Shown here one piece after another: positions 26,365 through 34,990 of a stretch of 64,000 bases of DNA; positions within the stretch are counted from its first letter, which is position 1, and each line of letters begins with the position of its first letter. The position numbers and the translations under genes are program-made. The notes beneath the pieces were generated by a model. It ran no database searches and had not been told where the DNA came from. It saw nothing but the letters and a program-made list of their open reading frames with translations. The stretch lies in assembly GCF_001192835.1 (NCBI RefSeq), contig NZ_DF968183.1, forward strand, positions 1,261,338 to 1,325,337, read 5' to 3'. The DNA comes from Lentimicrobium saccharophilum. GTDB taxonomy: Bacteria; Bacteroidota; Bacteroidia; Bacteroidales; Lentimicrobiaceae.

Positions 26365-27912
26365 CTATTCTGTATTTCCGACAGGTATAACTACCGTAAA
26401 TATACTACCCTTTACCGGATCACTTTCAACAAATATTTCACCGTTGTGCAGCTGAAGACAAGCTTTTACCACAGCCAGTCCCAGACCTGAACCTTTGGCG
26501 TGCCGCGAGTTGCTGGCACGATAAAACGGATCGAAGATAAACTGCATATCCTGGGGGGGGACACCTATGCCTTTATCAGCTACCTTAAAGTTGATATATC
26601 CCTTTTCGCCAGGGTAAACGGAAAAACTGACGTTTTGTTTCTTATCGGAATAATTCAGGGCATTCTGAAGAAGATTGATAAAAATATGCCGGAACAGGTT
26701 TTCATCAATAAAAGCCGTGTCAACCCCATCGGCAATTGTCAGGTCAATGCGGTTGGGGACCAGTTCCATTTCATTCATCTCATCAACGACAGCCTGGCAG
26801 AGTTCATGAACTTTACACAGTGAAGGCTTGAAATCGAGTTTACCCTTTCCAGAAGCATCAATAATTGTCACTTTGTCAAGCACCCTGAGCAACGATTTTA
26901 CCGCCATCCGGCTCAGCTCAAAAGCATCATGAATGGTTTCTTCATCAAGCTCAAACCGGTACTTCTCAAGCAACTGCAGATTGCTGTAGATAATGGAGAG
27001 GGGGGTACGGAATTCATGAGAAACGGTGGAAATATACCTTGATTTTACCTGGCTGAGCTCAATCTCATGCTGAAGTGATGTGCTCATCGCCTCCTGCCTG
27101 GTTTTGCGGTCGGTAATGTCACGGATCATTCCGTGTACCCCCTGAATGTTGTTATCTGCATCAATAAAAGGAGAAGACGACACCTCGGCCCATCTGACCG
27201 AATTATCTTTCCTGATAAATTTTACTTCGAAACATACCGGTCTGATCTCAGATTTGCTGATTTTCCCGGCTGCAAACAAAGGCTGGTATTCTTCCCATAT
27301 CCTGTTTACAATTTCTATTGAATCCGGAGAAACAATCCCTGACAGGGGCCGGCTCAGAAGTTCCTCCACAGCATATCCGGTCAGCGCCCTGATTGAAGGG
27401 CTTAAAAAGGTGACTTTACCCGAAGTACTGACAACACAAAAGACATCAGACATGTTGTCCGCCACCAGATCGAACAATACATCGCTGCCGGAAAGCTTTA
27501 ACCGGGATTCGGAAATTCCTGAAATATCCCTGATAGTTACCAGTAAACCGGTTTCGCTGCCAGGACTGAGCGGAAATCTGCTGACAAGAAAGAGACTGGT
27601 GTTTTCCTGACGGGCGACCACTTCCACGGCCTCCTCCAGCCTTTTCTGACGAATTGCGTCAAGATTCCTTTTATAGAAATCCTCATTTATCAGATAATCC
27701 ATCGCGGCCTGCCAGGGTGCCGGCAATTGTCTGAGGCAATCTGCAAGCCCGCCTTCAAGCGCCGCTCCGTTAAAATAAAAGCCAAGAGGAGATCCGTCTT
27801 TACCGGTATAACAGGTTAACAATCCTGAATCCTGAATTTCTGAAATCAGCGCACGTTGGTTTTCAGGCGTAAACTGTGGCCGCAGGTTTTCGATATCCGG
27901 AGGTGTTTTCAT
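26365..27912 (-). CDS. PAS-domain sensor histidine kinase
   Basis: This 515-residue kinase has no clear transmembrane segment, so it is probably cytoplasmic. The N-terminal ~135 residues are a degenerate sensor region. A PAS domain with its C-cap follows (about 145-270, VFCVVSTSGKVTFLSPSI ... GMIRDITDRK), then HisKA with His299 in STVSHEFRTPLS. The HATPase domain has the N-box (INLLQNALNYSDK), GIGVPP and the G2 box (GSGLGLAVVKAC). It forms a two-gene operon with the REC-PAS-LuxR regulator 25 bp downstream. The ligand is unknown. Confidence 0.92.
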   Translation of the reverse strand: MKTPPDIENLRPQFTPENQRALISEIQDSGLLTCYTGKDGSPLGFYFNGAALEGGLADCLRQLPAPWQAAMDYLINEDFYKRNLDAIRQKRLEEAVEVVARQENTSLFLVSRFPLSPGSETGLLVTIRDISGISESRLKLSGSDVLFDLVADNMSDVFCVVSTSGKVTFLSPSIRALTGYAVEELLSRPLSGIVSPDSIEIVNRIWEEYQPLFAAGKISKSEIRPVCFEVKFIRKDNSVRWAEVSSSPFIDADNNIQGVHGMIRDITDRKTRQEAMSTSLQHEIELSQVKSRYISTVSHEFRTPLSIIYSNLQLLEKYRFELDEETIHDAFELSRMAVKSLLRVLDKVTIIDASGKGKLDFKPSLCKVHELCQAVVDEMNEMELVPNRIDLTIADGVDTAFIDENLFRHIFINLLQNALNYSDKKQNVSFSVYPGEKGYINFKVADKGIGVPPQDMQFIFDPFYRASNSRHAKGSGLGLAVVKACLQLHNGEIFVESDPVKGSIFTVVIPVGNTE

Positions 27913-28384
27913 TCACAGACTTTAATGATTTCTGAAGGTTTTTCAGACAGATCAACAAAATTAATTATTTATCGGCTCTGTTTTCAGGATATTCTCAGAT
28001 TCTCCCCGACAAACACAGGCAAAAACACCTGCAGTTGAGCGATTATAAAAACAATGCAACTTCAATTGCTGCACTCTTTGAAGACGGATTAACTGAAAGC
28101 CGTACGGCCGGCATGTTGAACTCTGCATGAATTAGCTGAATTTCAGCAACAATACAAATCATTAACCGGCAATATATTAATAGGTAAAAACATAAATTGT
28201 AACCGGCTTATATCCTGTCAAAAGAGGAGCAAAAAACAGCTGCAGCAATCTTCCGGCAATATGGAAGGATCTGACGACCGCATTAAAACTATCATTATTT
28301 TTATAAAGCAGGAGAAACCGGTCTTCTGCAAGAATCCTTTACCGGCAGGCCGGGTAAAATCATTGTAAAAAAAATTGTGAATAG
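27913..28384. other. Intergenic region upstream of the ECF sigma gene
   Basis: About 470 bp between divergent genes holds no convincing ORF or structured RNA. A TTGTAAC/GTCA pair at 28197-28220 resembles the ECF-type promoter described at 28385, but its spacing is 4-5 nt too short. Nothing else is recognised. Confidence 0.4.
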
Positions 28385-28412
28385 TTGTAACATTTATGAC
28401 GTTAAATTGTCA
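28385..28412 (+). promoter_or_regulatory. Probable ECF sigma-dependent (autoregulatory) promoter
   Basis: TTGTAACATTT (28385-28395), 13 nt, then GTCA (28409-28412), 32 nt before the sigma factor ATG. The same 11-mer, followed after 14 nt by GTCA and again 32 nt before the ATG, occurs upstream of the gene at 30221. AAC-containing -35 and GTC-type -10 elements are usual for ECF sigma factors. Confidence 0.6.
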
Positions 28413-28444
28413 TACTCTCAACCGACTGAATTAAATCAGGGCAG

Positions 28445-28930
28445 ATGACAACAGCGGAGTACAACAGGTGCGTGGACGCACATGCCGACGGCGTTTACAG
28501 GTTTATCCTCAAAAACATAGGGGATGAAGAGCGCGCACGCGACATTGTACAGGAGTCATTTTCAAGAATGTGGGAGAAGTCAGGGGAAGTTTCATTTGAG
28601 AAAGCGAAATCATATCTTTTCACAACTGCCTATCACAACATGATTGATGACATCAGAAGGGAGAAGCGCAACAGCAGGCTGAATGAAGCCCAGTTTGATA
28701 CATTGACGGTGAATCACGGGTTCAGTGACCTACAGGAAGTGCTTAATGCTGCCCTGAACACCCTGCCGGAAATTCAGCGGGTTGTCATCACCCTGAGGGA
28801 TTACGAGGGTTATCCTTACGATGAGATCGGAGAGATTACCGGATTAAGCGAATCACAGGTTAAAGTCTATATATACCGTGGAAGGGTTGCCCTGAAAAAT
28901 TACATCGGCAGCCTCGACCGCGTCATCTGA
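28445..28930 (+). CDS. ECF RNA polymerase sigma factor
   Basis: This 161-residue extracytoplasmic-function sigma factor has region 2 (VYRFILKNIGDEERARDIVQ, then SYLFTTAYHNMIDDIRREKR) for -10 recognition and region 4 (LPEIQRVVITLRDYEGYPYD, then ITGLSESQVKVYIYRGRVAL) for -35 recognition. Region 3 is absent, as usual for the class. The next gene (17 bp away) encodes a one-span membrane protein that is the likely anti-sigma factor. A shared promoter motif upstream of this gene and of the head-GIN gene suggests autoregulation and one near target. Confidence 0.93.
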   Translation: MTTAEYNRCVDAHADGVYRFILKNIGDEERARDIVQESFSRMWEKSGEVSFEKAKSYLFTTAYHNMIDDIRREKRNSRLNEAQFDTLTVNHGFSDLQEVLNAALNTLPEIQRVVITLRDYEGYPYDEIGEITGLSESQVKVYIYRGRVALKNYIGSLDRVI

Positions 28931-28947
28931 ATCACCGCACTGAAGCT

Positions 28948-30057
28948 ATGGAAAGCAGAAAGATCAACAGGCAAAACTATGAGGAATATATTTCCGATTA
29001 TCTCGACGGAACCGCCGGTCCGGTTGAGGCTGCCGAACTGTTGCTGTTCCTTGAGCAGAATCCGGATATCAAAGAAGAAGTTGAAGGAATCAATGAAATT
29101 GTGCTGAGCAATGAGTCTCAAACCGGATATCCGTTCAAGGAGGCATTGAAAGCAGGCTTCGATCAGGACGCTGAACTTATCACTGAAGAGAACTCAGATT
29201 ATTATTTTATCGCGTTTCACGAAAACGACCTGTCAGAAGCAGGCAAACGCAATGTTGAATCCTTCCTAAACAGTCACCCGTCGCTCCGGGCCGGCTTTGA
29301 ACTTTTTGCCGGATGCAAGGTAGCAGCCAACCAGGAAATTAAATTCCCCGATCGTGAAAAAATCAAAAAACCTGTCCCAATAATCAGCATGGGCTTTATG
29401 CATTATGCTGTGCTGGCCGCTTCCATTCTGATCCTGATCTCTGTTTATTTAAGGATACAGCCCGAAGGAGAAGATGCCATCAGGGAATCCCTTGGAGGCT
29501 ACGAAACCCCTGTTATTATTGAGCAGCCGGCTGTCACCGGCATGCCCTCTGCTCATGATGATGAAACAGTTACTGCACCGTCAGAACAGGCAAATAAAAA
29601 AGTTCCGGAAATAAACACTGCCAGGCCGGCTGCGCCTGAAATACAAAGGCAACCACCGCTTGAAAGGATCCCCATACGTGAAGGCAACCTGAATGTAAGC
29701 GAACCATTTATTGGCAATGCCAGGGATTTATATTCCGGCCTGTATGATGATATCCGCCTTTCGCAGGAGATTTTGCTCGCTTATTACGAAGAAACAAACA
29801 GCGAACCCACTGAAAAAAAAGGTTTTTCTGCAGGAAGGCATTTACCCGGCCTGATCCGCAGCGGAGCACAGGTCATCAATCAGGTTCCTGAATCGCTGAA
29901 CGCCTGGATGCTGGCGGATCTGGGCATTAACGGCTTCAATATGATCACCGATAATGAACTGAAACTCGAAAGGCAGATCAACCCTTCAGGCAAAACGGAA
30001 AACGTAAGGCTGCTTAACGGCGAGACCGCCTATTCACTCCGCAGAAATCCCAACTGA
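28948..30057 (+). CDS. Probable membrane-anchored anti-sigma factor
   Basis: This 369-residue protein has an N-terminal cytoplasmic segment (YEEYISDYLDGTAGPVEAAE and the following helix), similar in layout to anti-sigma domains; no zinc-finger HxxxCxxC is seen. One transmembrane helix lies at about 150-169 (MHYAVLAASILILISVYLRI). A Pro/Ala/Glu-rich periplasmic stretch (about 175-250) precedes a C-terminal domain with no recognised family. It directly follows the ECF sigma gene (17 bp), so it is most likely co-expressed and holds the sigma factor at the membrane. The anti-sigma role is inferred from position and topology. Confidence 0.7.
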   Translation: MESRKINRQNYEEYISDYLDGTAGPVEAAELLLFLEQNPDIKEEVEGINEIVLSNESQTGYPFKEALKAGFDQDAELITEENSDYYFIAFHENDLSEAGKRNVESFLNSHPSLRAGFELFAGCKVAANQEIKFPDREKIKKPVPIISMGFMHYAVLAASILILISVYLRIQPEGEDAIRESLGGYETPVIIEQPAVTGMPSAHDDETVTAPSEQANKKVPEINTARPAAPEIQRQPPLERIPIREGNLNVSEPFIGNARDLYSGLYDDIRLSQEILLAYYEETNSEPTEKKGFSAGRHLPGLIRSGAQVINQVPESLNAWMLADLGINGFNMITDNELKLERQINPSGKTENVRLLNGETAYSLRRNPN

Positions 30058-30159
30058 CCTTTATTTAAGAATTCCCCGGTTTCCCGGTATCTCTCTTTAC
30101 AGGAATTAATTGCCGGAAAGTAAGGCGGATCAGGGATGTACGGAAAAATTAACTGCCAC

Positions 30160-30188
30160 TTGTAACATTTCGCCAATACTTCCCGTCA
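30160..30188 (+). promoter_or_regulatory. Probable ECF sigma-dependent promoter of the head-GIN gene
   Basis: TTGTAACATTT (30160-30170), 14 nt, then GTCA (30185-30188). The ATG at 30221 follows 32 nt later, exactly as in front of the sigma gene. This makes the head-GIN gene a likely regulon member. Confidence 0.6.
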
Positions 30189-30220
30189 CAAAGAAAAACG
30201 CAATCCAGAAATAATCTACC

Positions 30221-31765
30221 ATGAAAAAGCTCACTACACTCAGAACAAAAGTCTTCGCGGCCGTAATGCTCGCCATGGCTACAGTTACGGCGACTGCCCA
30301 GACAAACGGAAGCGGGAAACTGGTAAAACAGGACCGTGATCTTCCGGGATTTACCGAAATCGAAGTCGGAAGTGCATTTTCGGTCAAAGTATCTCAGGGC
30401 GATGTTATCCATGTTACCGTAGAAACCGACGACAACTATCTGGACAAGATTGAAACGGTGGTAAAAGACAACCGCCTGCACATCAACTCCATGGGAATGA
30501 AAAACCCTTCTGCAATGAGGGTTTTTATTCAAATGCCCGATTTGAAACTACTGGACATCAGCGGGGCTGCAAGAATTGAATCTGAAGGGGGCATTACCGG
30601 CACAACGCTTGATGTTATAGCATCGGGTGCCTCAAAAGTCAAATTTGACCTGAACTTAGAGCTGCTGAATTCAAAGATCAGCGGGGCTTCCAAGGTAGAT
30701 CTCAATGGCAATGCATCTGTACACCGGGCTGAAATCTCAGGTGCCTCAAACCTGAATGCCTTGAACCTTAAGACTCTTACAACCAATGCCCGGGTAAGCG
30801 GCGCCGGCAAAGCCATTATATTTGCCAGGGATGAAATTACCGCCGAACTGAGCGGAGCCGGATCACTTTCCTATTTCGATAACGATCAACTCATTAAAAT
30901 CAGCAAATCCGGCACACACACCATTATTCCGCAAGACCCCGGATCAGGGCCGGCAGAAGAAATCAGTGCCAAATTAGAAACAACCGATGCCGGCGATTCT
31001 ACCATTGTAAAAATCGGTGACATTGAGGTTTCCGTCCGCGAAGGAGATCCGACAAAGATTACCATCGGAGGATCAGAACTTGAGGTGGATGACGATGGCA
31101 ATGTAAATTTTAAACGCAAAAAACAAACCCGTTACGACGGTCACTGGGGTGGATTTGAACTTGGCGTTAACGGATATGTAAATCGTGACGGGCAATTTGA
31201 CATGCCTGAGGGATATGATTTCCTGGACCTCAGGATGGAAAAATCAGTGAATGTTAAACTCAACTTTTTCGAGCAGAACTTCAATCTTATTTCAAACAAG
31301 TTCGGGCTCACCACCGGACTGGGCTTCGAATGGAACAATTATCGCTTCGACAATAAGGTGGTGCTCAAAAAAGAAGGGAACGACATTATTGATGATTTTG
31401 AATCATCTCCCCGTGATTATACCAAAAGCAAGCTGGTGGTCAACTATCTGAACCTTCCTATACTCCTTGAATATCAGACAAACAGATTTTCTAAGAAAAA
31501 TTCTTTCCACATCGGTGCCGGTCTCCAGACGGGACTCAGAATAGGTTCCCACACCAAGCTGGTTTACCAGGATGATGGCAGAAAGAAAAAGGACAAGGAT
31601 CCCGGCGATTACCACATCAACCCATTCAAATATGACCTTATGGTAAGAATCGGATGGGGCAAACTGAACCTCCACGCCAATTACTCTCTGAACACCCTTT
31701 TCAAAAATAACCGCGGTCCGGAACTCTACCCGTTTACTGTAGGCATTGCGCTTGCAAGCTGGTAA
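30221..31765 (+). CDS. Head-GIN domain (DUF2807) protein fused to an outer-membrane beta-barrel
   Basis: This 514-residue protein has a signal peptide (about 1-27, ending TATAQ). A DUF2807/head-GIN right-handed beta-helix follows (about 35-225), with repeated motifs built around ISGAA/ISGAS/GASKV. An acidic linker (EVDDDGNVNFKRKK) leads to a C-terminal PorT/OmpA-like eight-strand barrel (about 310-514). Head-GIN proteins are surface-exposed and described as putative adhesins, with no known substrate. Fusion to a barrel is an unusual layout that would place the domain in the outer membrane itself. The gene is preceded by the same ECF-type promoter motif as the sigma gene, suggesting envelope-stress control. 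Confidence 0.85.
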   Translation: MKKLTTLRTKVFAAVMLAMATVTATAQTNGSGKLVKQDRDLPGFTEIEVGSAFSVKVSQGDVIHVTVETDDNYLDKIETVVKDNRLHINSMGMKNPSAMRVFIQMPDLKLLDISGAARIESEGGITGTTLDVIASGASKVKFDLNLELLNSKISGASKVDLNGNASVHRAEISGASNLNALNLKTLTTNARVSGAGKAIIFARDEITAELSGAGSLSYFDNDQLIKISKSGTHTIIPQDPGSGPAEEISAKLETTDAGDSTIVKIGDIEVSVREGDPTKITIGGSELEVDDDGNVNFKRKKQTRYDGHWGGFELGVNGYVNRDGQFDMPEGYDFLDLRMEKSVNVKLNFFEQNFNLISNKFGLTTGLGFEWNNYRFDNKVVLKKEGNDIIDDFESSPRDYTKSKLVVNYLNLPILLEYQTNRFSKKNSFHIGAGLQTGLRIGSHTKLVYQDDGRKKKDKDPGDYHINPFKYDLMVRIGWGKLNLHANYSLNTLFKNNRGPELYPFTVGIALASW

Positions 31766-31914
31766 AAAACCGGAAGTGGTCTGCCCGATGCTGCCCCCTG
31801 AACGGAGGCAGCATTTTTCGTTTCAGGAAAAAATATTATTTTTACAGACCCAAAAACACCTTCACTGAAGGCATTTGCAGACAATGATTTCAATACATTC
31901 AAAATTTCAGGTTT

Positions 31915-32658
31915 ATGTCAGGACACAATAAATGGTCAACCATCAAACGTAAAAAGGGAGCGCTCGATGCAAAGCGGTCAAAGATTTTCTCGAGGATTAT
32001 TAAAGAAATAACAGTAGCGGTTAAGGAGGGAGGACCTGATCCTGACGGCAATCCCCGGTTACGCCTGGCCATTTCGAATGCCAAAGGAGCCAGTATGCCC
32101 AAGGAGAATATTACCCGGGCAATCAACAAGGGCTCCGACAAAGATGCGGCCAATTATACCGAAATCACTTACGAAGGCTACGCACCCAACGGCGTAGCGA
32201 TTTATCTTGAATGCACCACAGATAATCAGCAGCGCACCATCAGCAACATCCGTTCCTATTTTAACAAATTCGGCGGCAGCCTTGGGACCAACGGTTCACT
32301 TACTTTCCTTTTCGACCGGAAAGGTGTTTTCAACATCCCCAAAGGCAGTATCAATCTGGATGAATTTGAAATGGAAGTCATTGATGCCGGAGCTGAAGAC
32401 ATTCAGGTTGAAGACGACATGATCACGGTAACCACTGCCATGGAAGATTTCGGGGCAATGATGAAGAAACTGGAAGAACTGGGTATAGAACCTGAAAATG
32501 CGGAACTGCAGCGCCTGCCAAAAAACACGGTAAAGGTAGATAATGAGGCGGCAAAAAAGGTACTCAGGCTGATCGATCTGTTTGAAGATGACGACGACAT
32601 CACGAACGTATTTCATAATCTTGAACTGACCGATGAACTGATGGAGGAAATGGAGTAA
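31915..32658 (+). CDS. YebC/PmpR-family regulator
   Basis: This 247-residue protein of the YebC/TACO1 family includes members that regulate transcription and members that relieve ribosome stalling at proline runs. It begins MSGHNKWSTIKRKKGALDAK, and the family blocks NPRLRLAISNAKGASMPKENITRAI and YEGYAPNGVAIYLECTTDN are intact. Length is standard. It is a single-gene unit facing ackA across a perfect 16-bp terminator stem. DNA-binding versus ribosome-associated function cannot be decided from sequence. Confidence 0.94.
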   Translation: MSGHNKWSTIKRKKGALDAKRSKIFSRIIKEITVAVKEGGPDPDGNPRLRLAISNAKGASMPKENITRAINKGSDKDAANYTEITYEGYAPNGVAIYLECTTDNQQRTISNIRSYFNKFGGSLGTNGSLTFLFDRKGVFNIPKGSINLDEFEMEVIDAGAEDIQVEDDMITVTTAMEDFGAMMKKLEELGIEPENAELQRLPKNTVKVDNEAAKKVLRLIDLFEDDDDITNVFHNLELTDELMEEME

Positions 32659-32676
32659 CCGCTGTATTTTCCAATA

Positions 32677-32718
32677 CAAAACAGAGGGTCGCCCTGAAAA
32701 GAGCGACCCTCTGTTTTG
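32677..32718. terminator. Bidirectional terminator between yebC homologue and ackA
   Basis: CAAAACAGAGGGTCGC (32677-32692) pairs perfectly over 16 bp with GCGACCCTCTGTTTTG (32703-32718), loop CCTGAAAAGA. T-runs lie within each outer arm, which serves the convergent genes. Confidence 0.9.
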
Positions 32719-32734
32719 TAATCAACCGGTTAAA

Positions 32735-33940
32735 CTACTTCAGGCTGTTGACAATCTCATAGGTATCAAGCGCAATTACCAACTCTTCATTGGTAGGAAT
32801 CACCATCACCTTAATCCGTGAATCATCCTTGGTAAGAATGGCTTCTTTTCCGCGCAGGCCTTCATTTTTAGCCTGATCGAACTCAAGACCCATAAATTCC
32901 ATATCTTTTGTAGTAAGATACCTGGTCATGGAATCATTTTCGCCAACGCCGCCGGTGAATACGATGACGTCCACTCCGCCCATTGCGGCAGCATATGCGC
33001 CAATATACTTTCTGATGCGGTAATAATACATTTCCAGCGTGACCTTTGCCCGCGCGTTGCCTTCGGCGGCAGCATGCTCAACATCGCGCATATCGGAAGA
33101 CACCCCTGAGACACCAAGCATACCGCTGTGTTTATTTACGAGGGTATTGGCAATGGCGATATCAATTTCTTCCTTGTTCATAATCTGTATAAAGGCTCCG
33201 ATATCGAGATCGCCGGTGCGGGTTCCCATCATCAGGCCCTCAATCGGGGTCATACCCATGGATGTGTCGAGCGACTTACCGTTTTTAATGGCGGCAATGG
33301 ACGCGCCGTTACCCAGATGGCACGTAATGATCTTAAGTTCTTCGAGTTTCTTCCCGAACATTTCAGCGGCCCGCTGAGAAACATAACGATGGCTCGATCC
33401 GTGAAAACCGTACCTGCGGATCTTATACTTCTCATAAAGCGAATATGGAATGCCATACAGGTATACATAGTCCGGCATAGTCTGGTGGAAAGCGGTATCA
33501 AACACACCTACCTGAGGAATTTCGGGCAAGAGTTTGGTGATGGAATAGATACCCTTAAGGTTGGGCGGGTTGTGCAGCGGCGCAAGGTCGATACACTCTT
33601 CGAGCGCTGCAACCACCTCAGGCGTTATGTAGACGCTGCCGTTAAACTTTTCACCGGCATGAACCACCCGGTGACCAACAGCCTGAATCTCATCAAGGCT
33701 CTTCATGCTGCCGTATTTTTCACTGATCAGGATTCCCAGAAGATATTCAATGCCTATCTGATGGTCCAGGATTTCCCCTTCCAGTTTAACTTCAGTGCCA
33801 TCCTTGCGCGAATGTTTGATCAGCGAACCCTTCAGGCCGATTTTGTCCACCAGCCCTTTGGCCAGTACTTCTTTTGAAGGAAGATCAAAAAGTTGGTATT
33901 TTATCGATGAACTGCCACAGTTCAATACTATTATCTTCAT
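32735..33940 (-). CDS. ackA: Acetate kinase
   Basis: This 401-residue enzyme converts acetyl phosphate and ADP to acetate and ATP. The N-terminal VLNCGSSSIKYQLF, the VFDTAFHQTMP block with the catalytic His nearby, GYRFHGSSH-like RYGFHGSSHRYV, and the GTRTGDLD and TGGVGEN loops are all present. Length is typical. It is the last gene of a pta / 3-hydroxyacyl-CoA dehydrogenase / ackA run on the minus strand (40-bp gaps). The convergent terminator closes the operon. Confidence 0.96.
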   Translation of the reverse strand: MKIIVLNCGSSSIKYQLFDLPSKEVLAKGLVDKIGLKGSLIKHSRKDGTEVKLEGEILDHQIGIEYLLGILISEKYGSMKSLDEIQAVGHRVVHAGEKFNGSVYITPEVVAALEECIDLAPLHNPPNLKGIYSITKLLPEIPQVGVFDTAFHQTMPDYVYLYGIPYSLYEKYKIRRYGFHGSSHRYVSQRAAEMFGKKLEELKIITCHLGNGASIAAIKNGKSLDTSMGMTPIEGLMMGTRTGDLDIGAFIQIMNKEEIDIAIANTLVNKHSGMLGVSGVSSDMRDVEHAAAEGNARAKVTLEMYYYRIRKYIGAYAAAMGGVDVIVFTGGVGENDSMTRYLTTKDMEFMGLEFDQAKNEGLRGKEAILTKDDSRIKVMVIPTNEELVIALDTYEIVNSLK

Positions 33941-33980
33941 TGCATCAATATTTTGTCAATTAAAACTCGGATTTGCAGCT

Positions 33981-34949
33981 CTATCCCCTGCCCAGGCTTG
34001 TGATGGAACCTTTTTTAACGAGGCGTTTGTTGCCCTGATAAAGGTAAAAGCCTTCTCCAACGCGGCGGCCTACCAGGTTGGCCCTCACCAGGCGTTTGAG
34101 AACCGGGGAAGGTTTATACTTGTGCTCCCCGAACTCGGTATAAAGATTTTCCATCCATTTAAGCACCTTGTCAAGACCTATTTTGTCGGCCATTTCAAAA
34201 GGGCCGAGTTGCAATCCGGAGGTCTCTTTCATGGTTTCATCAATATCTGAAACAGTAGCCACCCCTTCCATCAGGATTTCGCAGGCTTCATTGATCAGCG
34301 GAACCAGCATACGCGTGCTGATGTTACCGGCGGATTCATTCACACTGATCAGCCTTTTCCCTATAAGGAGCGCCAGCTTACTGACCACGGCGAAGGTTTC
34401 ATCGGTAGTATAAACCGAACGTACCGCTTCGATGATCTTAATTTTTCCAACCGGCGAGAAGAAATGCAGTCCCATGGCGCGGCCCGGATTTTTCAACACT
34501 GAGGATATTTCCGAAATCATCAGTGTTGCGGTATTGGATGCAATCACCGCTTCGGGAGATACCACTGCCTCGATCTTTCTGAAGATATCCTGGCGAAGAT
34601 CAAGACTGGTTCCTTTCTTTTTTGAATTCACCGTTTCGAAAACGATATCGCAGTCGGCAAGTGTTGAATAATCTGTAGACCCCTTGATCCGCGAAAGGAT
34701 AAGTTTTTTCTCACTACCTGTAAGGCCCCATTTACTGATTCTGTCATCCAGCTGCTGCTCGATGCGCCTGAAAACTTCCGCGATGCGATCATCCGAAATA
34801 TCAATAAATGCCACTTCAATTCCCGACTGACTGATGAGCACCGAAATTTCCTGGCCCATAGTGCCACACCCGACAACACCGACCTTCTGGATGCTGCCCT
34901 TCGGTTGCATTGATTTGCCCAGGCTAAAATCTTCTAATCTTTCTGACAT
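33981..34949 (-). CDS. 3-hydroxyacyl-CoA dehydrogenase (3-hydroxybutyryl-CoA dehydrogenase type)
   Basis: This 322-residue NAD(P)-dependent dehydrogenase interconverts 3-hydroxyacyl-CoA and 3-oxoacyl-CoA. It has the Rossmann motif VGVVGCGTMGQEI (GxGxxG, residues 27-32), the ASNTATLMISEI segment and the catalytic-His motif MGLHFFSPV. The C-terminal helical half has the GFYLYQ ending typical of short-chain 3-hydroxybutyryl-CoA dehydrogenases. The frame extends 35 codons upstream with no family similarity, so the start MSERLEDF (34949) is used. It lies between pta and ackA, which are usually adjacent, so it is probably co-expressed with acetate metabolism. No thiolase or crotonase is nearby. Confidence 0.9.
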   Translation of the reverse strand: MSERLEDFSLGKSMQPKGSIQKVGVVGCGTMGQEISVLISQSGIEVAFIDISDDRIAEVFRRIEQQLDDRISKWGLTGSEKKLILSRIKGSTDYSTLADCDIVFETVNSKKKGTSLDLRQDIFRKIEAVVSPEAVIASNTATLMISEISSVLKNPGRAMGLHFFSPVGKIKIIEAVRSVYTTDETFAVVSKLALLIGKRLISVNESAGNISTRMLVPLINEACEILMEGVATVSDIDETMKETSGLQLGPFEMADKIGLDKVLKWMENLYTEFGEHKYKPSPVLKRLVRANLVGRRVGEGFYLYQGNKRLVKKGSITSLGRG

Positions 34950-34990
34950 TTTAATCTGATTTATGATGTTAAATATTAAAAACTTAATGG

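Noticed and set aside
28197-28220. Third TTGTAAC...GTCA pair upstream of the sigma gene
   Set aside because: The distance from TTGTAAC to GTCA is 13 nt against 17-18 nt in the two matching promoters, and the ATTT extension is missing.
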